From DAIODI01 sp046349255 (GTDB lineage Bacteria > Pseudomonadota > Alphaproteobacteria > Rhizobiales > Aestuariivirgaceae): a stretch of DNA of 64,000 nt. This document shows, piece after piece, positions 8,701 through 17,920 of the stretch. The DNA is taken from NCBI GenBank assembly GCA_046349255.1, contig JAXMCR010000003.1, positions 682,001-746,000 on the forward strand, written 5' to 3'. The notes under the pieces are model-generated. The model was not told the origin of the DNA and searched no databases. It worked only from the letters and a program-made list of their open reading frames with translations. Both the position numbers and the translations under genes were made by a program. The number at the start of each line of letters is the position of its first letter. Within the stretch, counting starts at the first letter, position 1.

Positions 8701-10074
8701 CTACGATTGCGGCGGCCGTGCGGCCTTGCGAGCGCGCAGCGCCTCGAGGTAGCGGCGCACGAAGTTCGGTTTAGTCGAGGGCTGGCCGCGCTCGATGAAC
8801 AGCGCATCCGCCGGCACATCCTTCGTCACCACGCTGCCGGCAGCGACATAGGCGCCTTCGCCGACCCTGACGGGGGCGACGAGCGACGCGTTGGTGCCGA
8901 CGAACGCGCCGGCCCCAATCTCGGTCAGGCTCTTCTCGACGCCGTTGTAGTTGCAGGTGATCGCACCGGCGCCGATGTTCGCCGCCGCGCCCACGCGCGC
9001 ATCGCCGACGTAGGCGAGATGATTGACCTTCGCGCCTTCGCCAATGGACGCCTGCTTGATCTCGACGAAGTTGCCGACGTGCACGTCCTTCGCCAGCGTC
9101 GCGCCGGGCCGCAGGCGCGCGAACGGACCGACAATCGCGCCTTCGCCGATCGTGGCGTTCTCGAAGTGGCAGAAGCTTCGCACGTGGACGCGGTCTGCGA
9201 TCGCGACGCCAGGTCCGATGACCACGTTCGGGTCGATCACCACGTCGCGGCCGATCCGGGTGTCGAAAGAAAGGAATACGGTGTCGGGTGCAACGAGCGT
9301 CGCCCCGTTCGCCATCGCGGCGTCGCGAAGGCGGGTCTGGAAGATTGCCTCGATCTCGGCGAGCTGCGCCCGCGTGTTGACGCCGAGCACTTCCTCCTCG
9401 GCACAGACCCGATGCGCGATCGCCTGTCCCGTGGCCGCCGTGAGACCAACCAGATCGGTGAGGTAATACTCGCCCTTGGCGTTGTCGTTGCCGATGCGCG
9501 GCAGCTGATCCCACAGGTGGCGGTTGTCGCAGGCGACGACGCCGGAGTTGACGAGCCGGAGCGCGCGTTCCTCGGCGTTCGCATCGAGCTCCTCGCGGAT
9601 CGCCGTGAGGCGGCCCTTCCCATCGAGGATGAAGCGTCCGTAGCCCTTCGGGTCCCGCGCGGTGAAGCCGAGCACCGCCAGCGGCGATTGGGGCGTGACG
9701 GCGTCCGCGAGCTCGCGCAGCGTCCCCGGCAGGATCAGGGGGACGTCGCCGTAGAGGATCAGCGTGGTGCCAGTGAAGCCGGCGAGCGCTTCCCGCGCCT
9801 GGAGCACCGCGTGCGCCGTGCCGAGCCGTTCGACCTGGTGGACAACGTCGGCGTTCGGAAATGCAGCACGCGCTTCCGCCGCGACCGAAGGCGCATCAGG
9901 CGCTGCAACGACGACGGCGCGCGCCGGTTGAAGTGCGCCCGCAGCCGCCATCACGTGAGCGAGCAGCGAGCGGCCGGCCGCCTTGTGCATCACCTTCGGC
10001 AGGTCGGATTTCATGCGCGTGCCGAGACCGGCGGCGAGCACGATCACGGCGATTTGCGGCGGAGTGGCCATCAT
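8701..10074 (-). CDS. glmU: bifunctional GlcNAc-1-P uridyltransferase / glucosamine-1-P acetyltransferase
   Basis: Two-domain enzyme making UDP-GlcNAc. The N-terminal nucleotidyltransferase domain has LAAGLGTRMKSDLPKVMH (residues about 13-30). The C-terminal left-handed beta-helix contains the hexapeptide-repeat acetyltransferase with NFVEIKQ, NHLAYVGDA and NIGAGAITCNYNG. Length of 457 residues is normal. ATG at 10074 or 10071 (M-M-A-T). It is the first gene of the glmU-glmS unit. Confidence 0.97.
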   Translation of the reverse strand: MMATPPQIAVIVLAAGLGTRMKSDLPKVMHKAAGRSLLAHVMAAAGALQPARAVVVAAPDAPSVAAEARAAFPNADVVHQVERLGTAHAVLQAREALAGFTGTTLILYGDVPLILPGTLRELADAVTPQSPLAVLGFTARDPKGYGRFILDGKGRLTAIREELDANAEERALRLVNSGVVACDNRHLWDQLPRIGNDNAKGEYYLTDLVGLTAATGQAIAHRVCAEEEVLGVNTRAQLAEIEAIFQTRLRDAAMANGATLVAPDTVFLSFDTRIGRDVVIDPNVVIGPGVAIADRVHVRSFCHFENATIGEGAIVGPFARLRPGATLAKDVHVGNFVEIKQASIGEGAKVNHLAYVGDARVGAAANIGAGAITCNYNGVEKSLTEIGAGAFVGTNASLVAPVRVGEGAYVAAGSVVTKDVPADALFIERGQPSTKPNFVRRYLEALRARKAARPPQS

Positions 10075-10254
10075 GTCGGGATTTCTACCTGCGTGCGGTT
10101 AGCAAATCGAGAAGGCTGGCGTCCATGCCAAACCCGCGCCCGATCCGGGCCGCCGATTGACCACAATGAACCCGGACGCTGTGCACCAAGGGAATCGGCT
10201 GAGGATGAGGGAGGCGTGCGCGCGCCTTTGTGCGGGTCGCGCAGGTCTGATAGC

Positions 10255-11205
10255 ATGGTAAACGGGGTTGAGGAGCAAGGGGACGTCGAGGGGGTCGTGC
10301 GGCAGCCACCCGCCGACAGATCGCTTTGGGCCCTGTTCGGGTTCGGACAGGTGAACCGTCGGACGCCTGTCCGACGCCGCGAAGCTGTGCGCCCGCGATC
10401 GGAGGGTCCGCGTCTCGACCAAAGCGCGTTGGGGACTCCGCGCCAAGTGCGTCGCCCAGGGGAGCGGGCGAGACCTGTGAGCCCGCTGCGCGATATCGCT
10501 CACCGCCGCCACCGCGCGCGGTCCATGGAGTTTCTCGCCGGGTTCGCTGCGGGGTCCGGGTTGCTGCTCGCGCTGGTGAGCGCGGTCTATGTGCTGTTTC
10601 CATCGCTTTGGCCCATGCCGATGCGGATGGGCGCGATTGGCCCTGCCGCCGTTGCGGCGGCACCGCAAGCCGTGCCGCCAGGCGAAGCGCTCCTCAAACC
10701 CGCAGCCCCGCGCACCGACGCGCATCCGATGACGACAGCCGATGCGGGGAGCCCGCAGGCCGCGCCGCCGACCGGCATCGTCAAGACGGTGATCACGAAG
10801 GTGGATGCACCGAAGCCGGTAGCGGTTGCGACCACGACGACCGCCCCGGGCGCCGTGGCGCCGGCCCGGATCGCCGCGGCCGTCGAACCGCCGCCCGTCG
10901 CCGAGGTGTCGCTCAAGGGTGCATACGGGATCTATCTCTCGAGCTTCCCCGACCGGGACCTCGCCGGAAGCGGCTGGCAGATCCTCGTGAAGCGCTACGC
11001 AAAGGGCCTGCAAGGGCTCAAGCCGCAGATCGTCGAGGCGCGCCGCGGCGGGCAGAAAGTCTACCGGCTCTTCGCGGGCCCGCTGAAGTCGCAAGGCGAC
11101 GCCGAGGACCGCTGCCGGCTCCTCGCGTACGGCAGTCTGAACTGCAAGCCGGCGGACTTCACCGGCGGCGTCGAACCGGCACAAACCCTCGCCTGGGAAG
11201 GCTGA
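10255..11205 (+). CDS. membrane-anchored SPOR-domain protein
   Basis: 316 residues: a basic N-terminal region, one membrane helix (about residues 93-113, FAAGSGLLLALVSAVYVLF), an Ala/Pro-rich periplasmic linker, and a C-terminal SPOR domain starting near GIYLSSFPDRD. Such proteins localise to septal peptidoglycan. The start is uncertain. ATG at 10255 keeps the RRHRAR cluster in front of the helix and suits an N-in orientation; ATG at 10525 would begin right at the helix and lack these charges. Neither has a clear Shine-Dalgarno. The longer upstream frame is the antisense shadow of glmU. Confidence 0.7.
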   Translation: MVNGVEEQGDVEGVVRQPPADRSLWALFGFGQVNRRTPVRRREAVRPRSEGPRLDQSALGTPRQVRRPGERARPVSPLRDIAHRRHRARSMEFLAGFAAGSGLLLALVSAVYVLFPSLWPMPMRMGAIGPAAVAAAPQAVPPGEALLKPAAPRTDAHPMTTADAGSPQAAPPTGIVKTVITKVDAPKPVAVATTTTAPGAVAPARIAAAVEPPPVAEVSLKGAYGIYLSSFPDRDLAGSGWQILVKRYAKGLQGLKPQIVEARRGGQKVYRLFAGPLKSQGDAEDRCRLLAYGSLNCKPADFTGGVEPAQTLAWEG

Positions 11206-11308
11206 GACGGCCTCTCGCGACGCGCGTCGCGAGGCGCTATTGACCCCGGCGAACGCGATCCCTAAAGACGGGCGCAGACGTTTCCGGAGACGTCCTCTTC
11301 CTTGGAGA

Positions 11309-11384
11309 GAGCCTGTAGCTCAGCCGGTAGAGCAACTGACTTTTAATCAGTAGGTCCCGGGTTCGAGCCCCGGCGGGCTCACCA
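11309..11384 (+). tRNA. tRNA-Lys (anticodon UUU)
   Basis: Complete cloverleaf with encoded CCA. The acceptor arm GAGCCTG pairs with CGGGCTC. The D arm contains AGCTCAGCCGGTAGAGC. The anticodon stem ACTGA/TCAGT encloses loop CTTTTAA with anticodon TTT at 11342-11344. The T arm is CCGGG-TTCGAGC-CCCGG. No duplicated 3' end that would mark an integrated element was seen downstream. Confidence 0.97.
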
Positions 11385-11858
11385 ACAAGAACCTCAGAAG
11401 TCTGCCGATGCAGGAGGCGGGTCACCTCTCGCAACCGATGCGAAAGTGTGTTTCCGCGCCGTGCAATGTCGCGGCACGAACGGACCGAAGATTCCAAGGA
11501 TGAAGATTTCGGGACTCATGCAGAACGGCGGTAGTCGGTCACTGTCCCGCGACCACCGAACCTGGTGTAACGACACGGAGGTTCTTGCCATCGCCGGGCG
11601 CGCTCCGCTCCGATCCGAACACAGAGGGCGGCTCCCTGTTCCAATGACCGCGGGACTTGATGATCCACCAAATTTTTATAGGTGAGACAAAAGTGACACG
11701 CGAGTTGGGGGTGGTCGGCGCACCCCTAAGCCTTTCATAGTAAGAGGAAATTCTTCAAAACCTGAGGGCTAGCTCGAATGTTTGAAGACGAGGGTCCCGT
11801 CATCGACGCCCATAGGCGCTTGTCGTAAGATGTTCCTATCGGATCGAGAGGGAATTCC
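11385..11858. other. intergenic region between tRNA-Lys and the porin gene
   Basis: 474 bases without a supported gene. Short open frames here have no recognisable features and no ribosome binding site. The last 180 bases are less GC-rich than the surroundings and presumably hold the strong promoter expected for an abundant outer-membrane protein, but I cannot pick a convincing -35/-10 pair. GAGAGGGAATTCC just before 11859 gives the porin gene its ribosome binding site. Confidence 0.6.
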
Positions 11859-12680
11859 ATGAAAACGTTGGTCAAGTATTCTGTCGCTGTACTGGGCTTG
11901 TCACTCCTGTCGACTGGAGCGATTGCCGCAGATCTTCCGCCGGCACCTCAGCCTGCGGTCGCGCCGTCAGCCTGGTCGTTCAGCGTCTTCGGTGGCGCAA
12001 GCTGGATGAACGACGTCAAGTCCGACGAAACCGTGACCGTGCCGCGGGACTCGGACGGCATCTTCGATCCCGGCGCGATCGACCCGGCCTACCTATCCAA
12101 GGAACGGTGGTCGGGAGATGCGAAGTTCGACACGGGCTTCCTGGTCGGCGGCACGTTCGGCTACTCGTTCGTCAACTGGGCCCGCACCGAAGTCGAAGTG
12201 GCCTACCAGAACTACGATATCAAGAGCATCGATGTTGGCTTTGCAGGCTGCAAGAACACGGATTGCACCGACAATGTCGACGTCAATGGTCAACCGACCG
12301 GTGGTTTCTCCGGCGGCGGTGGTAGCATTGACGCGGTCACCATCATGGGCAACGTGTGGTTCGGCTTCAACATGCTGCCCTTCATCGGCGATCCCGTGAA
12401 CAATGCGGGTTCGGGTCTTGGCTTCTCACCGTACTTCGGCGGCGGCCTCGGTGTGGCGTTCGTCAACGGCAATTCCAACGGCGATTTCAATCTCGATGAA
12501 AACGCGACGGCGCTTGCCTGGCAAGTCGGCGCTGGCGTGCGCTGGATGTTTGCCAACAACATCGGTCTCGACCTCGGCTACCGTTATCGTGGCATCAACA
12601 ACGTCAACTTCAGCGGACTCGACAGGTCGTTCGACCTGACGTCGAACAATGTCATTTTGGGTTTGACCTTCAATTTCTGA
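11859..12680 (+). CDS. outer-membrane beta-barrel protein (Omp25/OmpA-like porin family)
   Basis: 273-residue outer-membrane protein with a signal peptide cleaved after AIAA (about residue 23). The mature start ADLPPAPQPAVAP is followed by alternating beta-strand pattern, and the last residue is Phe (GLTFNF), as required for barrel assembly by BamA. Gly-rich turns (FSGGGG, YFGGGLGVAF) and C-terminal strands LDLGYRYRG and NVILGLTF fit the 8-stranded Omp25/Omp31-type barrels of alphaproteobacteria. Two hairpin terminators follow the gene. Confidence 0.9.
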   Translation: MKTLVKYSVAVLGLSLLSTGAIAADLPPAPQPAVAPSAWSFSVFGGASWMNDVKSDETVTVPRDSDGIFDPGAIDPAYLSKERWSGDAKFDTGFLVGGTFGYSFVNWARTEVEVAYQNYDIKSIDVGFAGCKNTDCTDNVDVNGQPTGGFSGGGGSIDAVTIMGNVWFGFNMLPFIGDPVNNAGSGLGFSPYFGGGLGVAFVNGNSNGDFNLDENATALAWQVGAGVRWMFANNIGLDLGYRYRGINNVNFSGLDRSFDLTSNNVILGLTFNF

Positions 12681-12712
12681 CGACCCCCATCGACACTGAA
12701 ATTGAAGGAGAC

Positions 12713-12740
12713 GAGGCGGAGGAAACTCCGCCTCGACTTC
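12713..12740 (+). terminator. rho-independent terminator of the porin gene
   Basis: Perfect 9-bp stem GAGGCGGAG / CTCCGCCTC (12713-12721 and 12726-12734) around a GAAA tetraloop, followed by a moderately T-rich tail. It lies 32 bases after the porin stop. Confidence 0.85.
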
Positions 12741-12746
12741 GTTTAG

Positions 12747-12769
12747 CGCCGCTCAAGCGGCGGCTTTTC
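12747..12769 (+). terminator. second hairpin terminator after the porin gene
   Basis: Stem CGCCGC / GCGGCG with a TCAA loop followed by GCTTTT. The tandem arrangement with the preceding hairpin suggests that read-through from the strongly expressed porin gene is blocked twice. Confidence 0.65.
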
Positions 12770-13003
12770 CTCCGGCGCCGGCGAGCATTGGCTCTGGCTG
12801 GAGTTCAGGCGACTGCCGTGCGCCGCCCTGCGCGCCTAGCCGACGGCAGCGAGACAGCAAGCGCGGCGGCGATCACTGACGCGTCCATTCGCCCCCTTCG
12901 TGCTCAAGGCATCTTTCCCATACGGGGTCGGTTCGGGCACGATGGATGCGCGTCCCCCGCGCCCCTACTCCCCGCCGATGCTCGCCGCGCAACGAGACCC
13001 CGC
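12770..13003. other. spacer upstream of the pore-like protein gene
   Basis: About 230 bases with no supported gene. The frame of the downstream gene is open through most of it, but the translation is not membrane-like and looks unrelated. No clear promoter was identified. Confidence 0.5.
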
Positions 13004-13531
13004 ATGACCATTGCACTTGCTTCAGACGTCCAGACCGTCACCGACATCGTTGTCGAGCAACTGCTCGCCACGGGCTTCCTCGTGTTGATCATCGCGATCC
13101 ACGGCTCCTGCCTCATGTGGACGTCGCAAAGGTTCGCCGCGCGGTTCGCCGTCATGAACGCCTCCACGCCCTGGTGGCGGGTGATGTGGCTCATGTCGAT
13201 GACCATCACACTGCTCGTCAGCTTCCACCTGTTCGAGACCTTCCTGTGGACCTGCGCGATCTACGGCGTCGGCGCACTGAACGGGTTCCGCACGGCCTAC
13301 CTCTACACGCTCGAGGGCTACACGACGCTTGGCGAGACCAACACGGTGCTCCCGGAGAAATTCAAGGCGATCGGCCCGATGATCGCCATCTCCGGCCTCT
13401 TCACCTTCGGCTGGACGGGAAGCTCGCTCGTTTACGTGATGTCGCAGATCCTGAAGCTCCAGGCGATCCGGACGAAACGCGCCGAAAGGGCAGCCTCGCT
13501 CGAAAAGGTCGAAGGGCCGTTCGGCAACTGA
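13004..13531 (+). CDS. small pore-loop (ion-channel-like) membrane protein, copy 1
   Basis: 175 residues with three or four hydrophobic segments (about 21-42, 62-82, 85-100, 120-143). Between the last two lies YLYTLEGYTTLGETN (residues 100-114), which has the layout of a two-TM potassium-channel pore helix and filter. The canonical T-x-G-Y-G-D is replaced by TTLGETN, so only T-x-G remains. It is a clear paralogue of the protein at 26183-26635 (shared FYSLENYTSLG-type segment and LISLSG/AISGLF helix). ATG at 13004 is chosen because hydrophobic sequence starts soon after. Transport activity is unproven. Confidence 0.7.
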   Translation: MTIALASDVQTVTDIVVEQLLATGFLVLIIAIHGSCLMWTSQRFAARFAVMNASTPWWRVMWLMSMTITLLVSFHLFETFLWTCAIYGVGALNGFRTAYLYTLEGYTTLGETNTVLPEKFKAIGPMIAISGLFTFGWTGSSLVYVMSQILKLQAIRTKRAERAASLEKVEGPFGN

Positions 13532-13641
13532 GCCCGTGACCTGCGCAGGCGCCGGTGGTGTTGATTGCCGCCGGCGGACAGGTAGGATGGACCGCCCGAA
13601 ACGCCTTGCTGATCGATCCCACACTGACGGTTCCCGACGTG

Positions 13642-15357
13642 ATGACCAAAAACAACGAAGCGGGGCACTGCCTGATCGCAGGCCAGGCCGAGGGAGAGGT
13701 TCTGTATACGGACGTTCCTCTGAGCTTCTGGATGGGGATCGACATCGCCACCGGGGAGGTCATCGACCGGCACCATCCGCTGTGCGGCATAAGCGTGAAG
13801 AACCGCGTTCTCGTCCTTCCAGGCGGTCGCGGCTCCTGTTCCGGCAGTTGCGGGCTGGTCGAACTCATCATGGCCGGCACCGCGCCGGCGGCACTGGTGT
13901 TCGAGATCGACGAGCCGATCCTCGCGCTGGGCGGGCTCGTGTCGCAGGAGGTGTTCGGCAAGACCATCCCGATGGCGAGCGTCGGCCCGACCTGGTTTCG
14001 CCGGCTCGCCACGACGCGCCGCATCGCGATCGAGCTCGACCGCGTCATAGCGGACGGCGACCGGGAAAACGCTTTGGCGTTGTCAACGACGCCGCCGACC
14101 CTCGTCCTCTCCGCCACAGACCGCGCGATGCTCGCAGGTGATGACGGCAAGGCGCGACAGCTGGCGATGCGCATCGTCCAAAGGTTTGCCGACGTCGTCG
14201 GGGCGCACGAGTTGATCGACGTGACGCAGGCGCACATCGACTGCTGCTTCTACACCGGTCCGGCCGGCCTTGCGTTCGCCGAACGCATGGCCGAGGCAGG
14301 CGCGAAGGTTCGCATTCCAGCGACCACGAATGCGACCAGTGTCGACCGCGCGCGCTGGCGTTCGCGCGGCATCGATCCGGCACTCGGCAGGAGCACCGAA
14401 CGGGTCGCCGCCGCCTATGTCAGCATGGGGATGACGCCGAGCTTCACCTGCGCGCCCTATCTGCTCGACACGGCGCCCGCCGAGGGCGCCCAGATCGCGT
14501 GGGGCGAATCGAACGCCGTCGCGTTCGCCAACAGCGTGATCGGCGCCCGAACGATGAAGTATCCGGACTTTCTCGACGTCTGCGCGGCGCTCACGGGCCG
14601 GGCGCCATTCGTTGCGAGCCACACCGCGGAGGGCAGACGCGCGACCGTCCGCATCGACGTCGCCGCCCTCCCCCGGATCGACGATTCATTCTACCCGCTG
14701 CTCGGCTACCACGTTGGCGGCCTCGCGGGACACGACATTCCGGTGATCACCGGCCTCGAACGGGCCGCCCCGGATCGCGACGACCTGAAGGCGTTCAGCG
14801 CGGCGTTCGCCACCACGTCGGCCGCGCCGATGTTCCACATCGTGGGCGTAACCCCCGAGGCGTCGTCGGTCGAGGCTGTTGCCGACTGCATGCGCCTGCG
14901 CACCGTCAATGTTTCCCGCGACGATCTCGAAGGCAGCTGGCGCGAGCTGAATTCCGCGGAGGAGCCAGGCGTGGGCCTCGTGGCGCTCGGCAACCCGCAC
15001 TTCTCGCTGCAAGAACTGGCGCGCACCGCAAAACTCTGCCGCGGTCGCACGAAGGCCGAGAGCGTCCGCTTCAGCATCACCTGCGGCCGCGACGTCTACG
15101 CTCAGGCCGCCGCCGCCGGGCACGTGACGGAACTGGAGCAGTTCGGCGCAGAACTTTCGACCGATACCTGCTGGTGCATGGTGGACGCGCGGCAGGTCGC
15201 TGATGCATCCGGTCCGCTGATGACCAACTCGGCCAAGTTTGCGCACTACGGCCCGGGTATCACCGGCCGTCGTTTCCACTTCGCAAGCCTCACGGCCTGC
15301 GTGAACGCCGCGGCGAGCGGCCGCCACGAACCGGCTCTACCCGCGTGGCTCTCGTAG
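13642..15357 (+). CDS. aconitase X family dehydratase (fused small and large domains)
   Basis: 571-residue AcnX-type protein. Residues about 5-130 form the swivel (DUF126) domain with EGEVLYTDVPLSFWMGID and GRGSCSGS. The remainder is the large (DUF521) domain with ECT-like segments DVTQAHIDCC, FTCAPYL, AWGESNAVAFANSV and FSITCGRDVYA. In proteobacteria fused AcnX proteins include cis-3-hydroxy-L-proline dehydratases; other members act on mevalonate 5-phosphate. No proline racemase or reductase gene is adjacent, so the substrate is open. ATG at 13642 directly precedes the swivel domain; GTG at 13555 would add 29 residues without family similarity. A BTAD regulator starts 13 bases downstream. 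Confidence 0.85.
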   Translation: MTKNNEAGHCLIAGQAEGEVLYTDVPLSFWMGIDIATGEVIDRHHPLCGISVKNRVLVLPGGRGSCSGSCGLVELIMAGTAPAALVFEIDEPILALGGLVSQEVFGKTIPMASVGPTWFRRLATTRRIAIELDRVIADGDRENALALSTTPPTLVLSATDRAMLAGDDGKARQLAMRIVQRFADVVGAHELIDVTQAHIDCCFYTGPAGLAFAERMAEAGAKVRIPATTNATSVDRARWRSRGIDPALGRSTERVAAAYVSMGMTPSFTCAPYLLDTAPAEGAQIAWGESNAVAFANSVIGARTMKYPDFLDVCAALTGRAPFVASHTAEGRRATVRIDVAALPRIDDSFYPLLGYHVGGLAGHDIPVITGLERAAPDRDDLKAFSAAFATTSAAPMFHIVGVTPEASSVEAVADCMRLRTVNVSRDDLEGSWRELNSAEEPGVGLVALGNPHFSLQELARTAKLCRGRTKAESVRFSITCGRDVYAQAAAAGHVTELEQFGAELSTDTCWCMVDARQVADASGPLMTNSAKFAHYGPGITGRRFHFASLTACVNAAASGRHEPALPAWLS

Positions 15358-15370
15358 ACAGTCCGCCCCG

Positions 15371-17347
15371 GTGAGCGGCAAGGTCCAGATCCGACTGCTC
15401 GGGCCCCTTGGCCTGACGCTGCCAAACGGCAAGCCGATCAAGATCGGCAGCAGAAGAGCGCTGGCGCTCGTTGCATACGTCGCGCGCGCACCGGGCAAGT
15501 CAGTCTTCCGTGACAAGCTCGCCGATCTTCTTTGGAGCGACTCGAACGACGAGCGGGCGCGCAACAGCCTACGCCAAACCCTTACGGCGCTGAGGCATGA
15601 TCTCGGGCCGCTCGCGGGTTTGCTTTCGGCAAACGGCGACGCCATCGGCATCGACTCGGGCAACGTTGCCGTCGATGCCGACCGGCTCGTATCCGCCGTC
15701 GAGGGCGACGATCTCTGGGAGCTCGATCAAGCGTGCACTGATCACGGCGGCAAGTTCCTCGACGGCTTCGTCTGCGGCAGCGAGCCTTTCGACGAATGGG
15801 TCCTGCGCGAGCGCGAGATGTTGCAGAACACACTGATCGCGGCGCTCGACCGCCTCGCCCGCAAGAGCCAGCGCGGCGTTCCGTACGCGCGCCGTTTGAT
15901 CGCGCTCGATCCCAACCGCGAAGCATCCTACCGCCTCGCCATGGAATTGCTTGCCGCGGAGGGGCTTCGAGAGGAGGCCCATCGCGTATACGAAGCGTGC
16001 CGTGAGATGTTGGCCCGCGAACTCGGGATCGACCCGAGTCCCGAGACGCTCGCCGTCCGCGACATGCTGCTCGGTGAGCCGCCTTCACCGACGACAGCTT
16101 TAAGAACCGCGACACCGGGCGAACCGAGGCACCCGCCCCCGAAGCCTGCGCACGAACCGGCTACCATTGGCCTCATGGGGTTCGCCAACCTCACGGGAGA
16201 ACGCAGGGACGACTATCTCGCCGAGGGTCTGGTGCTTGACATCATGACCGCGCTCGGCGAGCACGCGCGGTTCGCTGTCGTCTCCCGCCTCCCGCTCGAA
16301 CCCGGAGTGACACTCGCGGACGCGGCCCGCATCGGCGTCGAGCGCGGCGTGAAGTATCTCTTCGGCGGCAGCATCCAGCGTTCCTCTAGCCGGCTTCGCG
16401 TGAACCTGCAGCTGATCGAGACCGCGACGGGCCATCTCGTGTGGTCGGAGCGTTTCGATCTGTCGGAAGACGGTCTGCTCGACTTTCAGGACACGGTGGC
16501 GCAGGCGGCCGCCCTTGCGGTCAGCGTCGAGCTGCAGCTGTCGAACTGGCAGATCCGCGACAAGAGTCCGCCAGGCAGCGCGGAAGTGCGCTTGCTGGTG
16601 AACCGCGCCTTGACCAAGTACAGCCGGATGACCGCGGAGGCGTTGATCGAGGCGAGGGTCCTTGCCGAGCAGGCGCATGCCGTGGACCCCTCGAACCCGC
16701 GGGCGGCCCGCATGCTGGCACTCGCCATTTCGGCCGGCATGACGCTTGGCATCGTTCGGCGTACGCCGGCAGCGATCGACCAGGCGATCGACCTCGCGCA
16801 AACCGCAGTAGCAACGGTGCCGGACGATGAACTCGCGCGCTGTGTCCTCGCGTGGGCGCTGTCGGTTGCGGGGCGCAACGAGGAGGCGATCGTCGAGCTG
16901 AAGCATGCGATTGCGATCAACCCCGTCTATCCAGACGCGCACTCCGACATCGCCGAGCAGTATGCGCTGACGGGACAATCGGCCAAGGCGATCGCCTACG
17001 TTAAAACCTCGATGGAACTGGCGCCCACGAACCCCAGTGATTACCGCCGGCAGCTCGTATTGGCGATCGCGAACTTTGGTGACGAACGCTACGCGGCCGC
17101 AGTCGAAGCTGCTCGAAGCGTCATCCGGGCCAAGCCCGGCTACATTCGCGGCGCGATCTACTGGGCAGCCTCGGCGGCCGGAGCAGGTTACGCCGATGAA
17201 GCCACCCGCGCCATCAACCATTGCCTTGCGCTGATGCCGGACCTGCGGCTGGCTAACGTGTCGCCGGGCCTCGTGACCCGCTACGTCGACGATGCGCGCC
17301 ACCGCCGCTTCCTGGAGCTTCTGAAGAAAGCGGGACTGCCCGCGTGA
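15371..17347 (+). CDS. BTAD/SARP-type regulator with TolB-like and TPR domains
   Basis: 658-residue soluble protein starting with GTG. Residues about 5-95 form an OmpR-like winged helix (LLGPLGLTLPNG through NSLRQTLTALRHDLG). About 100-235 form a bacterial transcriptional activation (BTAD) domain. About 265-395 form a TolB N-terminal-like segment (IGLMGFANLTGERRDDYLAEGL ... GHLVWSERFDLS as boundaries). About 405-655 are TPR repeats. Such proteins are presumed DNA-binding activators that sense protein or ligand partners through their TPRs. Being 13 bases after the AcnX gene, it probably belongs to the same transcript and may control hydroxyproline-type catabolism (inference). Confidence 0.85.
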   Translation: MSGKVQIRLLGPLGLTLPNGKPIKIGSRRALALVAYVARAPGKSVFRDKLADLLWSDSNDERARNSLRQTLTALRHDLGPLAGLLSANGDAIGIDSGNVAVDADRLVSAVEGDDLWELDQACTDHGGKFLDGFVCGSEPFDEWVLREREMLQNTLIAALDRLARKSQRGVPYARRLIALDPNREASYRLAMELLAAEGLREEAHRVYEACREMLARELGIDPSPETLAVRDMLLGEPPSPTTALRTATPGEPRHPPPKPAHEPATIGLMGFANLTGERRDDYLAEGLVLDIMTALGEHARFAVVSRLPLEPGVTLADAARIGVERGVKYLFGGSIQRSSSRLRVNLQLIETATGHLVWSERFDLSEDGLLDFQDTVAQAAALAVSVELQLSNWQIRDKSPPGSAEVRLLVNRALTKYSRMTAEALIEARVLAEQAHAVDPSNPRAARMLALAISAGMTLGIVRRTPAAIDQAIDLAQTAVATVPDDELARCVLAWALSVAGRNEEAIVELKHAIAINPVYPDAHSDIAEQYALTGQSAKAIAYVKTSMELAPTNPSDYRRQLVLAIANFGDERYAAAVEAARSVIRAKPGYIRGAIYWAASAAGAGYADEATRAINHCLALMPDLRLANVSPGLVTRYVDDARHRRFLELLKKAGLPA

Positions 17348-17350
17348 GGC

Positions 17351-17887
17351 TCAGTGCGCTCCCGTAGCGATCGGCGCTGCGGTTGCACTGTCAGCCCCGT
17401 TCGCACCGGAATACCGCTCGACCAGGCGGCTGAAGGCGGCGACGAATGTCGCGTAGCGGTTGATCGAGCGTTCCTCGAGTTCCGAAAGATCCGTTCTCGC
17501 CTGCGAAATGCTGTCGCTGACCTTCAGGAACCAGCTGCCGTCGCTGTCCCGATCAACCCATCCGAAATCGCGAAGCTTCTCGAGCTTGCGCCGCACGGTT
17601 TCCCGCGGAATTGCTGTGACGTCCGCGATGCGTGACGCATTCGTCGGATAAAGCTGCGTGAGCGCTTCGCTGCCTTCATTGTTGGCGATCATCCGCGCCA
17701 GTTGTGTCTGGCCGATGATCGCGAGGATCACCACGGCCTGCATGTCGCCCTTGAACGCGCGGGAGACGTCGATCAGGTGCTCCGTCATGAACTGCACGGT
17801 GAGATACTGGAACGGCAGGTAATGCTGCCGGTAGAGCGCGGCCATATCCTCGGCGCGCGCCGTGTCGGAGCGATGGGGATTCGTCAT
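17351..17887 (-). CDS. winged-helix transcriptional regulator A (paralogue of the next gene)
   Basis: 178-residue putative repressor/activator. The N-terminal helical region (1-85) contains a GDMQ motif at 47-50. The HTH recognition helix is IPRETVRRKLEKL (93-105), followed by a wing and a C-terminal helical extension. The HTH resembles those of Crp-like winged helices, but there is no cyclic-nucleotide domain. The neighbour at 17988-18299 shares the GD-x-Q segment and the P-R-x-T-V-R-R-K-L-E recognition helix. ATG at 17887 begins M-T-N-P-H-R-S; an upstream ATG at 17983 would run through the promoter-like TATAAG and a long dyad. Function is inferred. Confidence 0.75.
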   Translation of the reverse strand: MTNPHRSDTARAEDMAALYRQHYLPFQYLTVQFMTEHLIDVSRAFKGDMQAVVILAIIGQTQLARMIANNEGSEALTQLYPTNASRIADVTAIPRETVRRKLEKLRDFGWVDRDSDGSWFLKVSDSISQARTDLSELEERSINRYATFVAAFSRLVERYSGANGADSATAAPIATGAH

Positions 17888-17920
17888 GCGCGTGACGTCC
17901 TTCGCCAAAAAGCGGACAAT

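Noticed and set aside
11309..11384. tRNA-Lys as attachment site of a genomic island
   Set aside because: No integrase gene and no repeat of the tRNA 3' end was found downstream, and the neighbouring genes look native.
11446..11685. 79-residue open frame after the tRNA gene
   Set aside because: No ribosome binding site, no hydrophobic or domain pattern, atypical composition; treated as chance.
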